From assembly GCF_030817595.1 (NCBI RefSeq), contig NZ_JAUSZN010000001.1:70001-134000 (forward strand): DNA of 64,000 nucleotides, read 5' to 3'. The number at the start of each line of letters is the position of its first letter. Position 1 is the first letter of the stretch. The stretch comes from Neobacillus niacini (GTDB lineage Bacteria > Bacillota > Bacilli > Bacillales > Cytobacillaceae). A model generated the notes under the pieces. That model was not told where the DNA came from, did not search any database, and saw nothing but the letters and a program-made list of their open reading frames with translations. Positions 1 to 8,824 of this stretch are shown one piece after another. A program made the translations under genes and the position numbers.

Positions 1-23
1 ATTAAAATCAACTGAATAAAATA

Positions 24-132
24 GCTCTCTAGGGTTCCGTTTAAAGAGATAATCTTTAAAGTCTGGTCCGAGAGAGAGCGTATAGCTATTGATAGCTGTA
101 TACACGGAGGGAAAAAAGCCCGGGAGATTTTT
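24..132 (+). promoter_or_regulatory. Guanidine-I (ykkC) riboswitch, copy 1
   Basis: The conserved blocks of the ykkC/guanidine-I aptamer are present in order: CTAGGGTTCCG (29-39), CTGGTCCGAGAG (63-74), ACACGG (102-107) and the 3' block GCCCGGGAGA (118-127). The 3' block is shared with a terminator hairpin at 120-151. In this family guanidine stabilises the aptamer and prevents the terminator, turning on the downstream gene, here an APC permease starting at 192. A near-identical copy lies at 1662-1772 in front of guanidine catabolism genes, which supports guanidine rather than the ppGpp/PRPP variants of ykkC as the ligand. Confidence 0.93.
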
Positions 133-160
133 AAAACAAAAAATCTCCCGGACTTTTTTC
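120..160 (+). terminator. Riboswitch-controlled intrinsic terminator
   Basis: A perfect 13-bp stem (120-132 with 139-151) is followed by a T-rich tract (154-167). The 5' arm overlaps the 3' end of the guanidine-I aptamer, the expected arrangement for a transcriptional ON switch. Confidence 0.9.
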
Positions 161-191
161 CTTTTTTATTACATTGAGAAAAGGATGATGG

Positions 192-1562
192 ATGATGAAG
201 GAGAATGCTACACTTGTTAAATCACTAAAACTGCCTCAAGTTGTATTTATGGGACTTGCTTGGATGACCCCAATGATTTATTTTACGGTCTACGGTGTGG
301 CATTTGAAGCGGCTAATGGTCAAATGGCAGCCGCTTATATTGCAGCCTTTCTAGCAATCTTTTTTACTGCTTATAGCTATAGCAAAATGGTAAAAGCTTA
401 TCCAATCTCTGGTTCTGCCTATACGTATACGAAAAATTCGATTCATCCGAAAGCAGGGTTTCTTGTCGGATGGGCACTACTGATTGATTATGTTTTCTCT
501 CCCATTATTGCGATTTTAACCTTCGGGATTTTCATGAATACCGAGTTTCCCACTGTCCCTATTTATGTTTGGGTTATAATTATGAATTTCATTCTAGCTG
601 TAGTCAACATTCTTGGAATCAAATCCGCTGCACGCATAAGTGGAATCTCTGTTCTATTTCAAATTGGATTTATCTTACTATTCTGCATTTTGGTTGCGAA
701 GGATATTTTAACTGGAGGTAATGAATCCAGTCCCATTTTTTCATTCGCTTCATTCTTTAGTGTTGAGTCCTCGACGAGCGCTGTGTTCTCGGGTGCTGCT
801 GTAATTTGCTTCTGTTTTCTTGGTTTCGACGCAGTAACCACAATGGCGGATGAAACCGTTGATGCTCGAAAAACGATACCGAAAGCAATTTTTTGGATTA
901 TTTTTATTGCTGCTGCTTTGTATATTTCAATCTCTTATTTAACCCAAATTGCGTATCCGAATTTTACATTTACAAATCCAGATAACGCAGCCTACAGCCT
1001 AGTACATCTGATTGGCGGAAACCTATTAAGCTCACTGTTTATTATGGTGTTAATTGTGGCGACCTTTACACAAGGGCTTTCTTCCATGACCAGTGTAAGC
1101 CGTTTTCTATACGCGCTTGGCCGTGAATCGATTTTGCCAAAAAAATTATTTACCTCTATTCATCCAAAATACAAAACACCTGTAGCAAATATTATATTTG
1201 TGGCCGTTATTTCCTTATCAGCAATTTTTATTAATCTTAGTACAGCCGTATTATTTGTCAGCTTTGGAGCGTTAACAGCATTTTTCTTCGTGAACATATC
1301 TGTGATTGCCCATTTCTTTATTAAGCTTAAAAAACGTTCACCAAAAGAAACCCTGCTATTTCTGATTTTTCCTCTTATTGGTGCGAGTTTTATTGGATGG
1401 CTATTAACTTTACTAGATTCAACTACGCTTAAATTTGGCATCACGTGGATTGTGATCGGCTTCGTTTATATGTTTTTCAAAACGAAGTGGTCGAAGGCAA
1501 TGGAACGAAAAATCACGCTTTCAACGAATACACAAATGAAATTAGAAAAACATGTGAGATAA
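192..1562 (+). CDS. APC-superfamily permease under a guanidine riboswitch
   Basis: A 456-residue integral membrane protein with about 12 hydrophobic segments and APC-type features (N-terminal LPQVVFMGLAWMTPM; SGSAYTYTKNSIHPKAGFLV near residue 80). The family normally carries amino acids or amines across the cytoplasmic membrane. Its 5' leader is a guanidine-I riboswitch and its neighbours degrade guanidine, so guanidine or a guanidino compound is the inferred substrate. Import is more likely than export because the partners are catabolic and no SMR-type exporter lies at this locus. The start ATG ATG follows an AAGG-rich stretch, and the second Met is equally possible. It is transcribed separately from the catabolic operon, which has its own promoter and riboswitch. 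Confidence 0.88.
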   Translation: MMKENATLVKSLKLPQVVFMGLAWMTPMIYFTVYGVAFEAANGQMAAAYIAAFLAIFFTAYSYSKMVKAYPISGSAYTYTKNSIHPKAGFLVGWALLIDYVFSPIIAILTFGIFMNTEFPTVPIYVWVIIMNFILAVVNILGIKSAARISGISVLFQIGFILLFCILVAKDILTGGNESSPIFSFASFFSVESSTSAVFSGAAVICFCFLGFDAVTTMADETVDARKTIPKAIFWIIFIAAALYISISYLTQIAYPNFTFTNPDNAAYSLVHLIGGNLLSSLFIMVLIVATFTQGLSSMTSVSRFLYALGRESILPKKLFTSIHPKYKTPVANIIFVAVISLSAIFINLSTAVLFVSFGALTAFFFVNISVIAHFFIKLKKRSPKETLLFLIFPLIGASFIGWLLTLLDSTTLKFGITWIVIGFVYMFFKTKWSKAMERKITLSTNTQMKLEKHVR

Positions 1563-1575
1563 CCTAACATGGTTG

Positions 1576-1605
1576 TTGTTTCATAACACCATAACCATTT
1601 ATACT
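1576..1605 (+). promoter_or_regulatory. Candidate sigma-A promoter of the guanidine operon
   Basis: TTGTTT (1576-1581) and TATACT (1600-1605) are 18 bp apart, just after the permease stop and about 55 bp before the second riboswitch. The position suits a leader transcript beginning near 1612. Found by eye; no start-site data. Confidence 0.5.
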
Positions 1606-1661
1606 GAGTACATCAAATCACAACACACTTATAAAGGTTTCCGCAATCAGTTGGAAACAAA

Positions 1662-1772
1662 AAGCTTTCTAGGGTTCCGTTTAAAGAAGTATGATCATCT
1701 TTAAAGTCTGGTCCGAGAGAAAGGGTGCAGCTGTAACGGTTGCATACACGGAAGGATAAAAGCCTGGGAGAT
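1662..1772 (+). promoter_or_regulatory. Guanidine-I (ykkC) riboswitch, copy 2
   Basis: It has the same conserved blocks as copy 1: CTAGGGTTCCG from 1669, CTGGTCCGAGAG from 1707, ACACGG from 1746 and the 3' block AGCCTGGGAGA (1761-1771). Peripheral loops differ in length and sequence from copy 1, with compensating changes in the paired regions. That points to a functional, long-separated duplicate. It controls the operon starting at 1835. Confidence 0.93.
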
Positions 1773-1800
1773 TTTCATCTCTCAGGCTTTTATCCTTTTT
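1754..1800 (+). terminator. Riboswitch-controlled intrinsic terminator
   Basis: An 18-bp stem (1754-1771 with 1778-1795) with G-U pairs is followed by T residues at 1796-1802. The 5' arm shares the aptamer's 3' block, so guanidine binding would prevent the hairpin. Confidence 0.9.
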
Positions 1801-1834
1801 TATTTCAATTGTCTATTCTAAAGGAGGATAAAAG

Positions 1835-2575
1835 ATGAATAACACTGTTTCTTCTATTATTACTAAAACAATACCTGCTGGCGGGAAATGGTCAGCCCGC
1901 ATTCAAAGAGGAAAAGAAATTACCTTTACTGCACTCGAAGCTGGCGCCAATGTATCTTTATTACTTTATAACGCCGATGACACAGCTGAACGCTACAATA
2001 TGCCAGATACGTTAAAAGCTCAATACACAGCATTTTTAACAAAAGGAAATGTGTTGATGACGGATCATGGACGCGTACTAGCAAGTCTAGTGGAAGACAC
2101 GGTAGGCTGGCATGATACGATTTCCGGATATAGTACTCGAAAAATGATTGATGAGAAGTATGGAAAAACCACCTATCAAGAACATCGGAATGAATGGTAC
2201 CGAAGCGGAGAAGAGAATTTGATGGTTGAACTCTTCCGAAATGGATTAACAACATGTGATTTATCACCAGTGATTAATTTATTTTCGAAAGTTTATTGTG
2301 ATGAAGAAGGAAACATGAATTTTGTTGAAGGACATTCAAAAAAAGGAGAGTCTGTCACACTAAGAACGGAAATGGATGTCCTTCTTGTTTTATCCAATAC
2401 ACCCAATCCACTTGATACAAGGAATACTTATCTATCGACCCCAATTGAAGTGAAGATTAAAGGTGCGGAACCTGTACTAGAAAATGACATTTGCTTAAAG
2501 CACCGCGACGAAAACCGACGGGCATTTGAAAATACATGGGAATACGTAATGCTAACTAAAGGAGGAATTCAATAA
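1835..2575 (+). CDS. DUF1989 protein, carboxyguanidine deiminase subunit type (UAAP1-like)
   Basis: A 246-residue DUF1989 protein of the 'urea amidolyase-associated protein 1' type. In characterised guanidine-degradation clusters a pair of such proteins (CgdA/CgdB) forms a metal-dependent carboxyguanidine deiminase. It converts the carboxylase product to allophanate and ammonia. His, Asp and Cys residues shared with the partner lie in LVEDTVGWHDTISG and the later TCDLSPVINLF region; their metal-binding role is inferred. The start has an excellent site, AAAGGAGGATAAAAG-ATG. The stop TAA overlaps the next start by one base, so the two subunits are translationally coupled. It is the first gene of the riboswitch-controlled operon. 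Which subunit corresponds to CgdA or CgdB was not resolved. Confidence 0.88.
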   Translation: MNNTVSSIITKTIPAGGKWSARIQRGKEITFTALEAGANVSLLLYNADDTAERYNMPDTLKAQYTAFLTKGNVLMTDHGRVLASLVEDTVGWHDTISGYSTRKMIDEKYGKTTYQEHRNEWYRSGEENLMVELFRNGLTTCDLSPVINLFSKVYCDEEGNMNFVEGHSKKGESVTLRTEMDVLLVLSNTPNPLDTRNTYLSTPIEVKIKGAEPVLENDICLKHRDENRRAFENTWEYVMLTKGGIQ

Positions 2576-3225
2576 TGGCTGTTTTAAATTATGTCGAAAG
2601 TGAACGTAAAGTGGAAGAAGCCATCTATAATAAAAAATTACTATCAGGAGAGGGCTGGCTGTATACGATAGAGCCAGGTGAAGTGTTACGAATTGTAGAT
2701 GTAGAAGGCAATCAAGCAGCAGACACTCTATTTTATGATGCGGATCATCCATCTGATCATTACAGTGCCATCAATACCATTTTGCGTCAACGAAATATTT
2801 ATCTATCAACTGGCTCTGTCCTGATAGCTGAATCGGGAAAAGAATTAGTCAAAATTATAGCGGATACATGTGGGCGTCATGATACCATTGGCGGTGCCTG
2901 CTCTGCACAGAGTAACACCGTTCGATATTCACACGATACATTGCCGATGCATAACTGCCGTGATACCTTTATGCTTCAAATGGCAAAATTTGATAAACGT
3001 ACAACCAAACGAGATCTTGCTCCCAACGTTAACTTCTTCATGAACGTTCCGGTAACACCGGCAGGCGGCTTAAGATTTGATGACGGCGTTTCAGCACCTG
3101 GATATTACGTGGAGATGCAGGCTATAAATGCGACAACTGTTTTAATTAGTAATTGTCCGCAGTTAAACAATCCTTGTAACGCCTATAACCCAACACCTAT
3201 TCAATTAATCATCTGGGATAAATAA
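2575..3225 (+). CDS. DUF1989 protein, carboxyguanidine deiminase partner subunit (UAAP2-like)
   Basis: A 216-residue DUF1989 protein, paralogous to the upstream gene. It matches the 'urea amidolyase-associated protein 2' type. The central VDVEGNQAADTLFYDAD and CGRHDTIGGACS blocks match the paralogue's ALEAGANVSLLLYNADD and VGWHDTISG positions. The pair is expected to act together on carboxyguanidine. A strong GGAGG (2561-2565) lies inside the upstream gene, and its ATG overlaps that gene's TAA. Co-transcribed with the carboxylase and allophanate hydrolase. Confidence 0.88.
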   Translation: MAVLNYVESERKVEEAIYNKKLLSGEGWLYTIEPGEVLRIVDVEGNQAADTLFYDADHPSDHYSAINTILRQRNIYLSTGSVLIAESGKELVKIIADTCGRHDTIGGACSAQSNTVRYSHDTLPMHNCRDTFMLQMAKFDKRTTKRDLAPNVNFFMNVPVTPAGGLRFDDGVSAPGYYVEMQAINATTVLISNCPQLNNPCNAYNPTPIQLIIWDK

Positions 3226-3246
3226 AGAAAAAAGGAGCGTGTGATC

Positions 3247-6200
3247 ATGTTTAAAAAAGTACTCATTGCAAACCGCGGCGCTATTGCCACTCGAATAGAA
3301 AGAACATTGCGAAAAATGGGGATTGGTTCCGTTGCTGTCTATACAAAAGCCGACCAAGACAGTCTGCACGTTGACCTAGCGGATGAGGCGGTTTTAATCG
3401 GTGAAGGGTTGGCAAAAGATAGTTATTTAAACGCCGAATTTATTTTAAAAACAGCGATTGAAACAGGGGCAGAAGCAATTCACCCAGGGTACGGTTTTCT
3501 AAGCGAAAATGCAGACTTTGCACGTGCCTGCCAAGAAAACGGAATTGCTTTTATTGGTCCAACTCCGGAACAAATTGATTTATTTGGTTTAAAGCACTCT
3601 GCTCGTGAACTTGCGACAAATGCAAATGTTCCGCTTTTACCAGGTACCTCGTTAATTAGTGATCTAGAAATAGCGTTAAAAGAAGCCGAACAGATTGGCT
3701 ATCCAATAATACTGAAAAGTACAGCCGGCGGCGGGGGTATCGGCATGCGAATCTGTACGGATGAGACAGCATTAAGTGAAGCTTTCGAGTCGGTATGTAG
3801 ATTGGCGGAAACGAACTTTAACAATGGTGGTGTATTTTTAGAAAAATATATTCAAAATGCGCGTCACGTAGAGGTGCAAATCTTCGGAAATGAATTTGGT
3901 GAGGTTGCAGCACTTGGAGAGCGGGATTGTTCCATTCAAAGACGAAATCAAAAAGTGATTGAAGAAAGTCCGGCTCCTCTTCTCTCTTCTTCTGTACGAG
4001 AAGAAATGCTAGCGTCAGCGAAGAGATTGGCTCTAGAAGTAGGGTACCGCAGTGCAGGCACCGTTGAATTTTTATATGATCCCGATGAAGAAAAGTTTTA
4101 TTTTCTTGAAGTGAATACACGGCTTCAAGTGGAACATGGGGTAACAGAGGAAGTCTTAGGAATTGATTTAGTAGAGTGGATGGTTCGAGAAGCAGCAGGA
4201 GAGTTGCGTTCACTTGATACTCTTTATTCGACTCCGAAAGGACACAGTATTCAAGCGCGGATTTATGCAGAAGATTGCTTAAATGATTTTCGTCCTAGCG
4301 GAGGGCAAATGGACCAAATTCATTTTTCGGAACAAGCTCGAATTGAAACGTGGGTACGTGACGGGATCAACGTCACTTCGTTCTATGACCCAATGCTAGC
4401 AAAAATCATTGTTCATGCTGATACAAGAGAGGAAGCAATCGACAAATTAACTACAGCACTAAAAGAAACAAGATTATATGGAATTACTACGAATCTACAA
4501 TACTTAGAATCTTTGTTACAAGAAGAAGATTGCCGTTTGGGATATGTGCATACACAAATGTTAAAGAACTTTGCACCAGCGGAAAGTGCGATTGAAGTAC
4601 TTGACGGCGGGATTCAAACGACAGTACAAGACTTTCCGGGGCGCATTGGACATTGGGATGTGGGTGTACCACCTTGCGGACCCATGGATCCATTATCCTT
4701 CCGGATTGGAAACAAGCTGTTAGGAAATGACGAAAAGGCTGCAGGCTTAGAGTTCACGCTTCGTGGCGGTGCCTATCGATTCCGGGAGGAGATGTCCATT
4801 TGCTTGACAGGTGCTGATATGGAAGCAAAGTTGGATGATAGAGAAGTACCCATGTATAGAGTCATTCATGTCAAACGAGGTCAAGTGCTATCCTTCGGTG
4901 AAGCAGTACAAGGCATGCGCACCTATTTATTAGTAGCAGGTGGATTAGATATGCCGCAGTACCTTGGCAGCTCCTCTACCTTCACGCTTGGCGGCTTTGG
5001 CGGACACGGCGGACGTGCACTGCGAACAGGCGATGTGCTGCGGGTTCACTTAAATGCTGCACCTGAACCGTCTGAACTCCCTACTGATTTTCAACCTGTT
5101 ATAACAAAGGAATGGACAATTGGTGTGATTCCAGGACCGCACTGTACAGAAGAGTATTTAATGCCTGACTATCTCGAGCAATTAACCAATACGAGCTGGG
5201 AAGTTCATTTTAACAGTTCACGTACAGGTGTCCGGTTAATTGGTCCTGCTCCGCATTGGACACGTGAAGATGGAGGGGAGGCAGGCTTGCATCCATCCAA
5301 CATTCACGATAACGCCTATGCTGTTGGAACTCTTGATCTAACAGGAGATATGCCCATTTTACTCGGTCCAGATGGTCCAAGTCTTGGTGGTTTTGTATGT
5401 CCGGTTACGACTGCTTCAGCTGAATTTTGGAAAATTGGTCAACTCCATGCAGGCGACACCATTCGTTTTCAGCTATTATCATTAGAAGAAGCCAACGAAC
5501 TGCGTCAAACACAAGAACAGTACTTGGATAATATTGGAACAAGGGAATATGATTCCGCTGTTCTTCCGACTTTACCAACAGAAGTTACACCATTTTCACC
5601 AGACTATCCAGTACTTGTTGAGCGTACTGACGGCCGTTTTCCCATGATGATTCGTGCAGATGGTGATGAAAACATTCTGATTGAATATGGAGAAATGGAG
5701 TTGGATCTTATGCTCCGCTTCCAAGTAAATGCACTTATGCAGGTCATTGAATCTCGTAAGGATATTCCAGTAATCGATTTAACTCCAGGTATCCGTTCGT
5801 TACAAGTCCATATTGATGCAACAAAAATGTCGGTTTCTGAACTTTGTGGTATCATTCCATCTCTTGATCGCGAGCTGCCTGCTCTTGAAGAAATGGAAGT
5901 ACCGTCCCGTATTGTTCGATTACCACTTTCATGGGACGATCCGGCTACACAGCTTGCGATTGATCGTTATCAAAAAAATGTTCGTCCCGACGCACCATGG
6001 TGTCCAAGTAATTTAGAATTTATTCGACGTGTAAATGGATTGGACGCCATCGAGGAGGTTAAAAACGTTGTTTTTGATTCCAACTACTTAGTTCTTGGTC
6101 TTGGAGATGTGTATCTTGGTGCCCCTGTCGCAACACCAACAGATCCACGACACCGTTTAGTAACCACCAAATATAATCCTGCCCGAACATGGACACCGGA

Positions 6201-6906
6201 AAATGCTGTAGGCATCGGCGGAGCTTATATGTGTGTATACGGAATGGAAGGTCCTGGTGGATATCAATTTGTCGGCAGAACGGTTCAAATGTGGAATCGT
6301 CTGCGTCAAACAAAGAGTTTTATAGAAGGAAAGCCATGGTTACTTCGTTTCTTTGACCAAATTCAATTTTATCCAGTTGGTGCGGATGATCTTCTCACTA
6401 TGCGTGAGGACTTTTTACGAGGACGTTTTGAAGTGGAGATTACCGAAACGACCTTTAAACTTAGTGATTATGTCAGTTTCTTAGAATCTATCAAAGAAAG
6501 TGCTGATGCTTTCCGAACAACACAACAGGCTGCCTTTCATGAGGAGCGCGAAAGATGGCATGATTTGGGTCTTGATGAGTATATTTCCGAACATGAGGTG
6601 ACGGAAACGACAGAAGAAATACTGCCAGAAGGTGTGGAAGCCGTTCGTTGTACGATGCCAGGTAGTGTGTGGAAAGTTCTTGTATCAAAAGGAGAAGAAG
6701 TGAAAAAAGGCGATACCCTGATTATTGAGGAGAGCATGAAGATGGAGTTTCCACAGCTTGCTCCATATGACGGATTTATTCACTCTGTTCATGTAACACC
6801 GGGAGAAGAGGTTCATGGTGGTCAATTAATTATATCCATGACAAAAGAAAGGCGAGGTGCTTCGGATGAAATCAATAAACGTACCACAACTGCTATCCAT
6901 TCCTGA
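3247..6906 (+). CDS. Biotin-dependent guanidine carboxylase (annotated family: urea carboxylase)
   Basis: A 1219-residue multidomain enzyme, full length for the family. An N-terminal biotin carboxylase covers about residues 1-450 (GGGGIGMR ATP-grasp loop, FLEVNTRLQVEHGVTEEV). KipA/AHS2-like (about 455-750) and KipI/AHS1-like (about 775-1000) carboxyltransferase halves follow. The C-terminal biotinyl domain has ESMKME, with Lys1165 as the biotin site. ATP and bicarbonate carboxylate guanidine to carboxyguanidine. The riboswitch and the DUF1989 pair argue for guanidine over urea, since true urea carboxylase needs no deiminase. ATG 3247 is preferred over GTG 3241 because AGGAG at 3233-3237 gives normal spacing only for the ATG. 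Confidence 0.93.
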   Translation: MFKKVLIANRGAIATRIERTLRKMGIGSVAVYTKADQDSLHVDLADEAVLIGEGLAKDSYLNAEFILKTAIETGAEAIHPGYGFLSENADFARACQENGIAFIGPTPEQIDLFGLKHSARELATNANVPLLPGTSLISDLEIALKEAEQIGYPIILKSTAGGGGIGMRICTDETALSEAFESVCRLAETNFNNGGVFLEKYIQNARHVEVQIFGNEFGEVAALGERDCSIQRRNQKVIEESPAPLLSSSVREEMLASAKRLALEVGYRSAGTVEFLYDPDEEKFYFLEVNTRLQVEHGVTEEVLGIDLVEWMVREAAGELRSLDTLYSTPKGHSIQARIYAEDCLNDFRPSGGQMDQIHFSEQARIETWVRDGINVTSFYDPMLAKIIVHADTREEAIDKLTTALKETRLYGITTNLQYLESLLQEEDCRLGYVHTQMLKNFAPAESAIEVLDGGIQTTVQDFPGRIGHWDVGVPPCGPMDPLSFRIGNKLLGNDEKAAGLEFTLRGGAYRFREEMSICLTGADMEAKLDDREVPMYRVIHVKRGQVLSFGEAVQGMRTYLLVAGGLDMPQYLGSSSTFTLGGFGGHGGRALRTGDVLRVHLNAAPEPSELPTDFQPVITKEWTIGVIPGPHCTEEYLMPDYLEQLTNTSWEVHFNSSRTGVRLIGPAPHWTREDGGEAGLHPSNIHDNAYAVGTLDLTGDMPILLGPDGPSLGGFVCPVTTASAEFWKIGQLHAGDTIRFQLLSLEEANELRQTQEQYLDNIGTREYDSAVLPTLPTEVTPFSPDYPVLVERTDGRFPMMIRADGDENILIEYGEMELDLMLRFQVNALMQVIESRKDIPVIDLTPGIRSLQVHIDATKMSVSELCGIIPSLDRELPALEEMEVPSRIVRLPLSWDDPATQLAIDRYQKNVRPDAPWCPSNLEFIRRVNGLDAIEEVKNVVFDSNYLVLGLGDVYLGAPVATPTDPRHRLVTTKYNPARTWTPENAVGIGGAYMCVYGMEGPGGYQFVGRTVQMWNRLRQTKSFIEGKPWLLRFFDQIQFYPVGADDLLTMREDFLRGRFEVEITETTFKLSDYVSFLESIKESADAFRTTQQAAFHEERERWHDLGLDEYISEHEVTETTEEILPEGVEAVRCTMPGSVWKVLVSKGEEVKKGDTLIIEESMKMEFPQLAPYDGFIHSVHVTPGEEVHGGQLIISMTKERRGASDEINKRTTTAIHS

Positions 6907-8620
6907 GCTGAAGGGAAAATATCAATCGAAAGAACTTACTCCAGAAGATGTTATTCAGGAAGTTGTTCTTCGAGCAGAAGCAGAAAAAGAATATAATATT
7001 TGGATTACCCCGCCTGCGATGGAAAGGATAAAACCATATTTAGAGAAGTTAAAGCAAATGGATCCAGAGCAAACACCGCTCTGGGGTATCCCATTTGCCA
7101 TTAAAGATAATATCGATTTAGCCGGTATTCCTACTACATCTGGTTGTCCGGAATTTTCCTATACACCGAATGAGCATGCGACAGTCGTTACGCGATTAAT
7201 TGAGGCGGGTGCCATCCCAATTGGTAAAGCGAATCTTGATCAGTTTGCAACAGGTCTTGTAGGAACAAGAAGTCCCTATGGAGAAACAAAAAATTCGTTG
7301 AACCCTGAATTAATCAGCGGTGGTTCAAGCTCAGGGTCGGCTGTTTCTGTTGCACGAGGGATGGCCGCCTTTTCACTTGGAACGGATACAGCTGGATCGG
7401 GCCGTGTACCGGCGGCACTTAACAATCTTGTCGGTTATAAACCAAGCCTTGGGGCGTGGCCAATTAAAGGTCTGGTAAAAGCATGTGCTAGCTTGGATTG
7501 TATTAATGTGTTTGCTCATAGTCTTTCCGATGCTTTACTTGTGGATGAAGTGGTACGTGGGTTTGAAAGCAATGATCCATGGTCCAAGTCGATCAAACGT
7601 AACCCGAATACCCTTCCGGAAAAAATTTGTTTGGTGCAAGAACCTCCTATTTTTTACGGACCCTTTGCTCAGGAGTACAAAAGGGCATGGGAAAAAGCGG
7701 TTGCACGCATCGGAAAATTGGGTATCCCGATTGAATACATCGATGGAAGTTATTTAGGGGAAGCCTCCGCTATTCTTTATGAAGGACCATGGGTTGCTGA
7801 GCGCTGGTCAGAATTAGGGGAATTTATTACGACACATGAGAATGCCGCTTTTCCTGTGACAGAAACAGTCCTTCGTTCCGGAGCCAAACCACAGCATGAT
7901 GCTGCTTCTTTATTTAAAGCGATGCACAAGCTTCAGGCATTTAAGCAAAAAGCCCATCAACAGTTAAAAAATGCGGTTTTGGTCATGCCGACATGCGGTG
8001 GTACATGGACGCGTGAACAAGTACGTAGCAATCCAATTGAAACCAACAGTCTCATGGGGCTATATACGAATCATTGCAATCTATTAGATCTAAGTGCTGT
8101 AGCGGTTCCGGCACAAGCTGCAGAAGAGAATCTACCATTTGGAATTACGTTGTTTTCTAGTAGTGCAAATGAGCATTTGATTTGTGGGCTTGCTGATTTA
8201 TTTTTACATGACCGCTGCTCGCTGCAAAAGAAGGAAACGACATTCGTAGCGGTATGTGGACTGCATATGCGTGGATTTCCGCTTGAAAAGCAAATGATTG
8301 AACATGGAGCGGTCTTTATACGTGAAGCAAAAACTGCCCCTCAATACAAAATGATTAAACTACCTTCCCAACCATCTAAACCTGGCCTCATCCGCTTGAA
8401 CGAACCAGGGTCATCTATTGAAGTAGAGGTTTGGGAAATGCCACTTAGCCAGTTCGGCTCGTTTGTCTCTCTGATTCCATCTCCGCTTGGAATCGGAAGG
8501 GTTCAGTTGGAAGGTGGCTCTGAAATACCGGGATTTATCTGTGAAACAAGTGCTGCCAAAACAGCAGAAGATATTTCACATACTGGGGGCTGGCGTTATG
8601 CCTCAGCGGCTTTAAAATGA
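6866..8620 (+). CDS. atzF: Allophanate hydrolase
   Basis: A 584-residue amidase-signature enzyme with the allophanate-specific C-terminal domain, close to the usual ~600 residues. Catalytic features visible are Lys80 in FAIKDNID, the cis-Ser region in GGSSSGS (about 152-158) and the nucleophile Ser178 in DTAGSGR. It hydrolyses allophanate to two CO2 and two ammonia, the final step of guanidine breakdown. ATG 6866 has GAGG at 6854-6857; the GTG at 6857 is less likely. The gene overlaps the carboxylase by 41 bp, a sign of coupled translation. It is the last gene of the operon, with a hairpin at 8731-8765 downstream. Confidence 0.93.
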   Translation: MKSINVPQLLSIPELKGKYQSKELTPEDVIQEVVLRAEAEKEYNIWITPPAMERIKPYLEKLKQMDPEQTPLWGIPFAIKDNIDLAGIPTTSGCPEFSYTPNEHATVVTRLIEAGAIPIGKANLDQFATGLVGTRSPYGETKNSLNPELISGGSSSGSAVSVARGMAAFSLGTDTAGSGRVPAALNNLVGYKPSLGAWPIKGLVKACASLDCINVFAHSLSDALLVDEVVRGFESNDPWSKSIKRNPNTLPEKICLVQEPPIFYGPFAQEYKRAWEKAVARIGKLGIPIEYIDGSYLGEASAILYEGPWVAERWSELGEFITTHENAAFPVTETVLRSGAKPQHDAASLFKAMHKLQAFKQKAHQQLKNAVLVMPTCGGTWTREQVRSNPIETNSLMGLYTNHCNLLDLSAVAVPAQAAEENLPFGITLFSSSANEHLICGLADLFLHDRCSLQKKETTFVAVCGLHMRGFPLEKQMIEHGAVFIREAKTAPQYKMIKLPSQPSKPGLIRLNEPGSSIEVEVWEMPLSQFGSFVSLIPSPLGIGRVQLEGGSEIPGFICETSAAKTAEDISHTGGWRYASAALK

Positions 8621-8730
8621 AGAGAGCATTTTTAGATTTTAAGGGTTGATTGTGCCCGAAAATCTGTAAAGAATAATGGTTCGGATACAATCAGAGCTGG
8701 ATTGTTACCGGAAATCAAAAGGATACCTAC

Positions 8731-8765
8731 TTTGGGTCACAATTCTAGATGAATTGTGGCCCAAA
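8731..8765 (+). terminator. Hairpin after the guanidine operon
   Basis: A 15-bp stem with one G-U pair (8731-8745 with 8751-8765), and a T6 tract a little downstream (8779-8784). It sits between converging genes and could serve either direction. The T-run is offset, so it is not a textbook terminator. Confidence 0.5.
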
Positions 8766-8824
8766 CCTAGTAGTCTCAATTTTTTCGGTCACAATCCTGA
8801 GTTTGTGGCTGAAATTATGAAACG

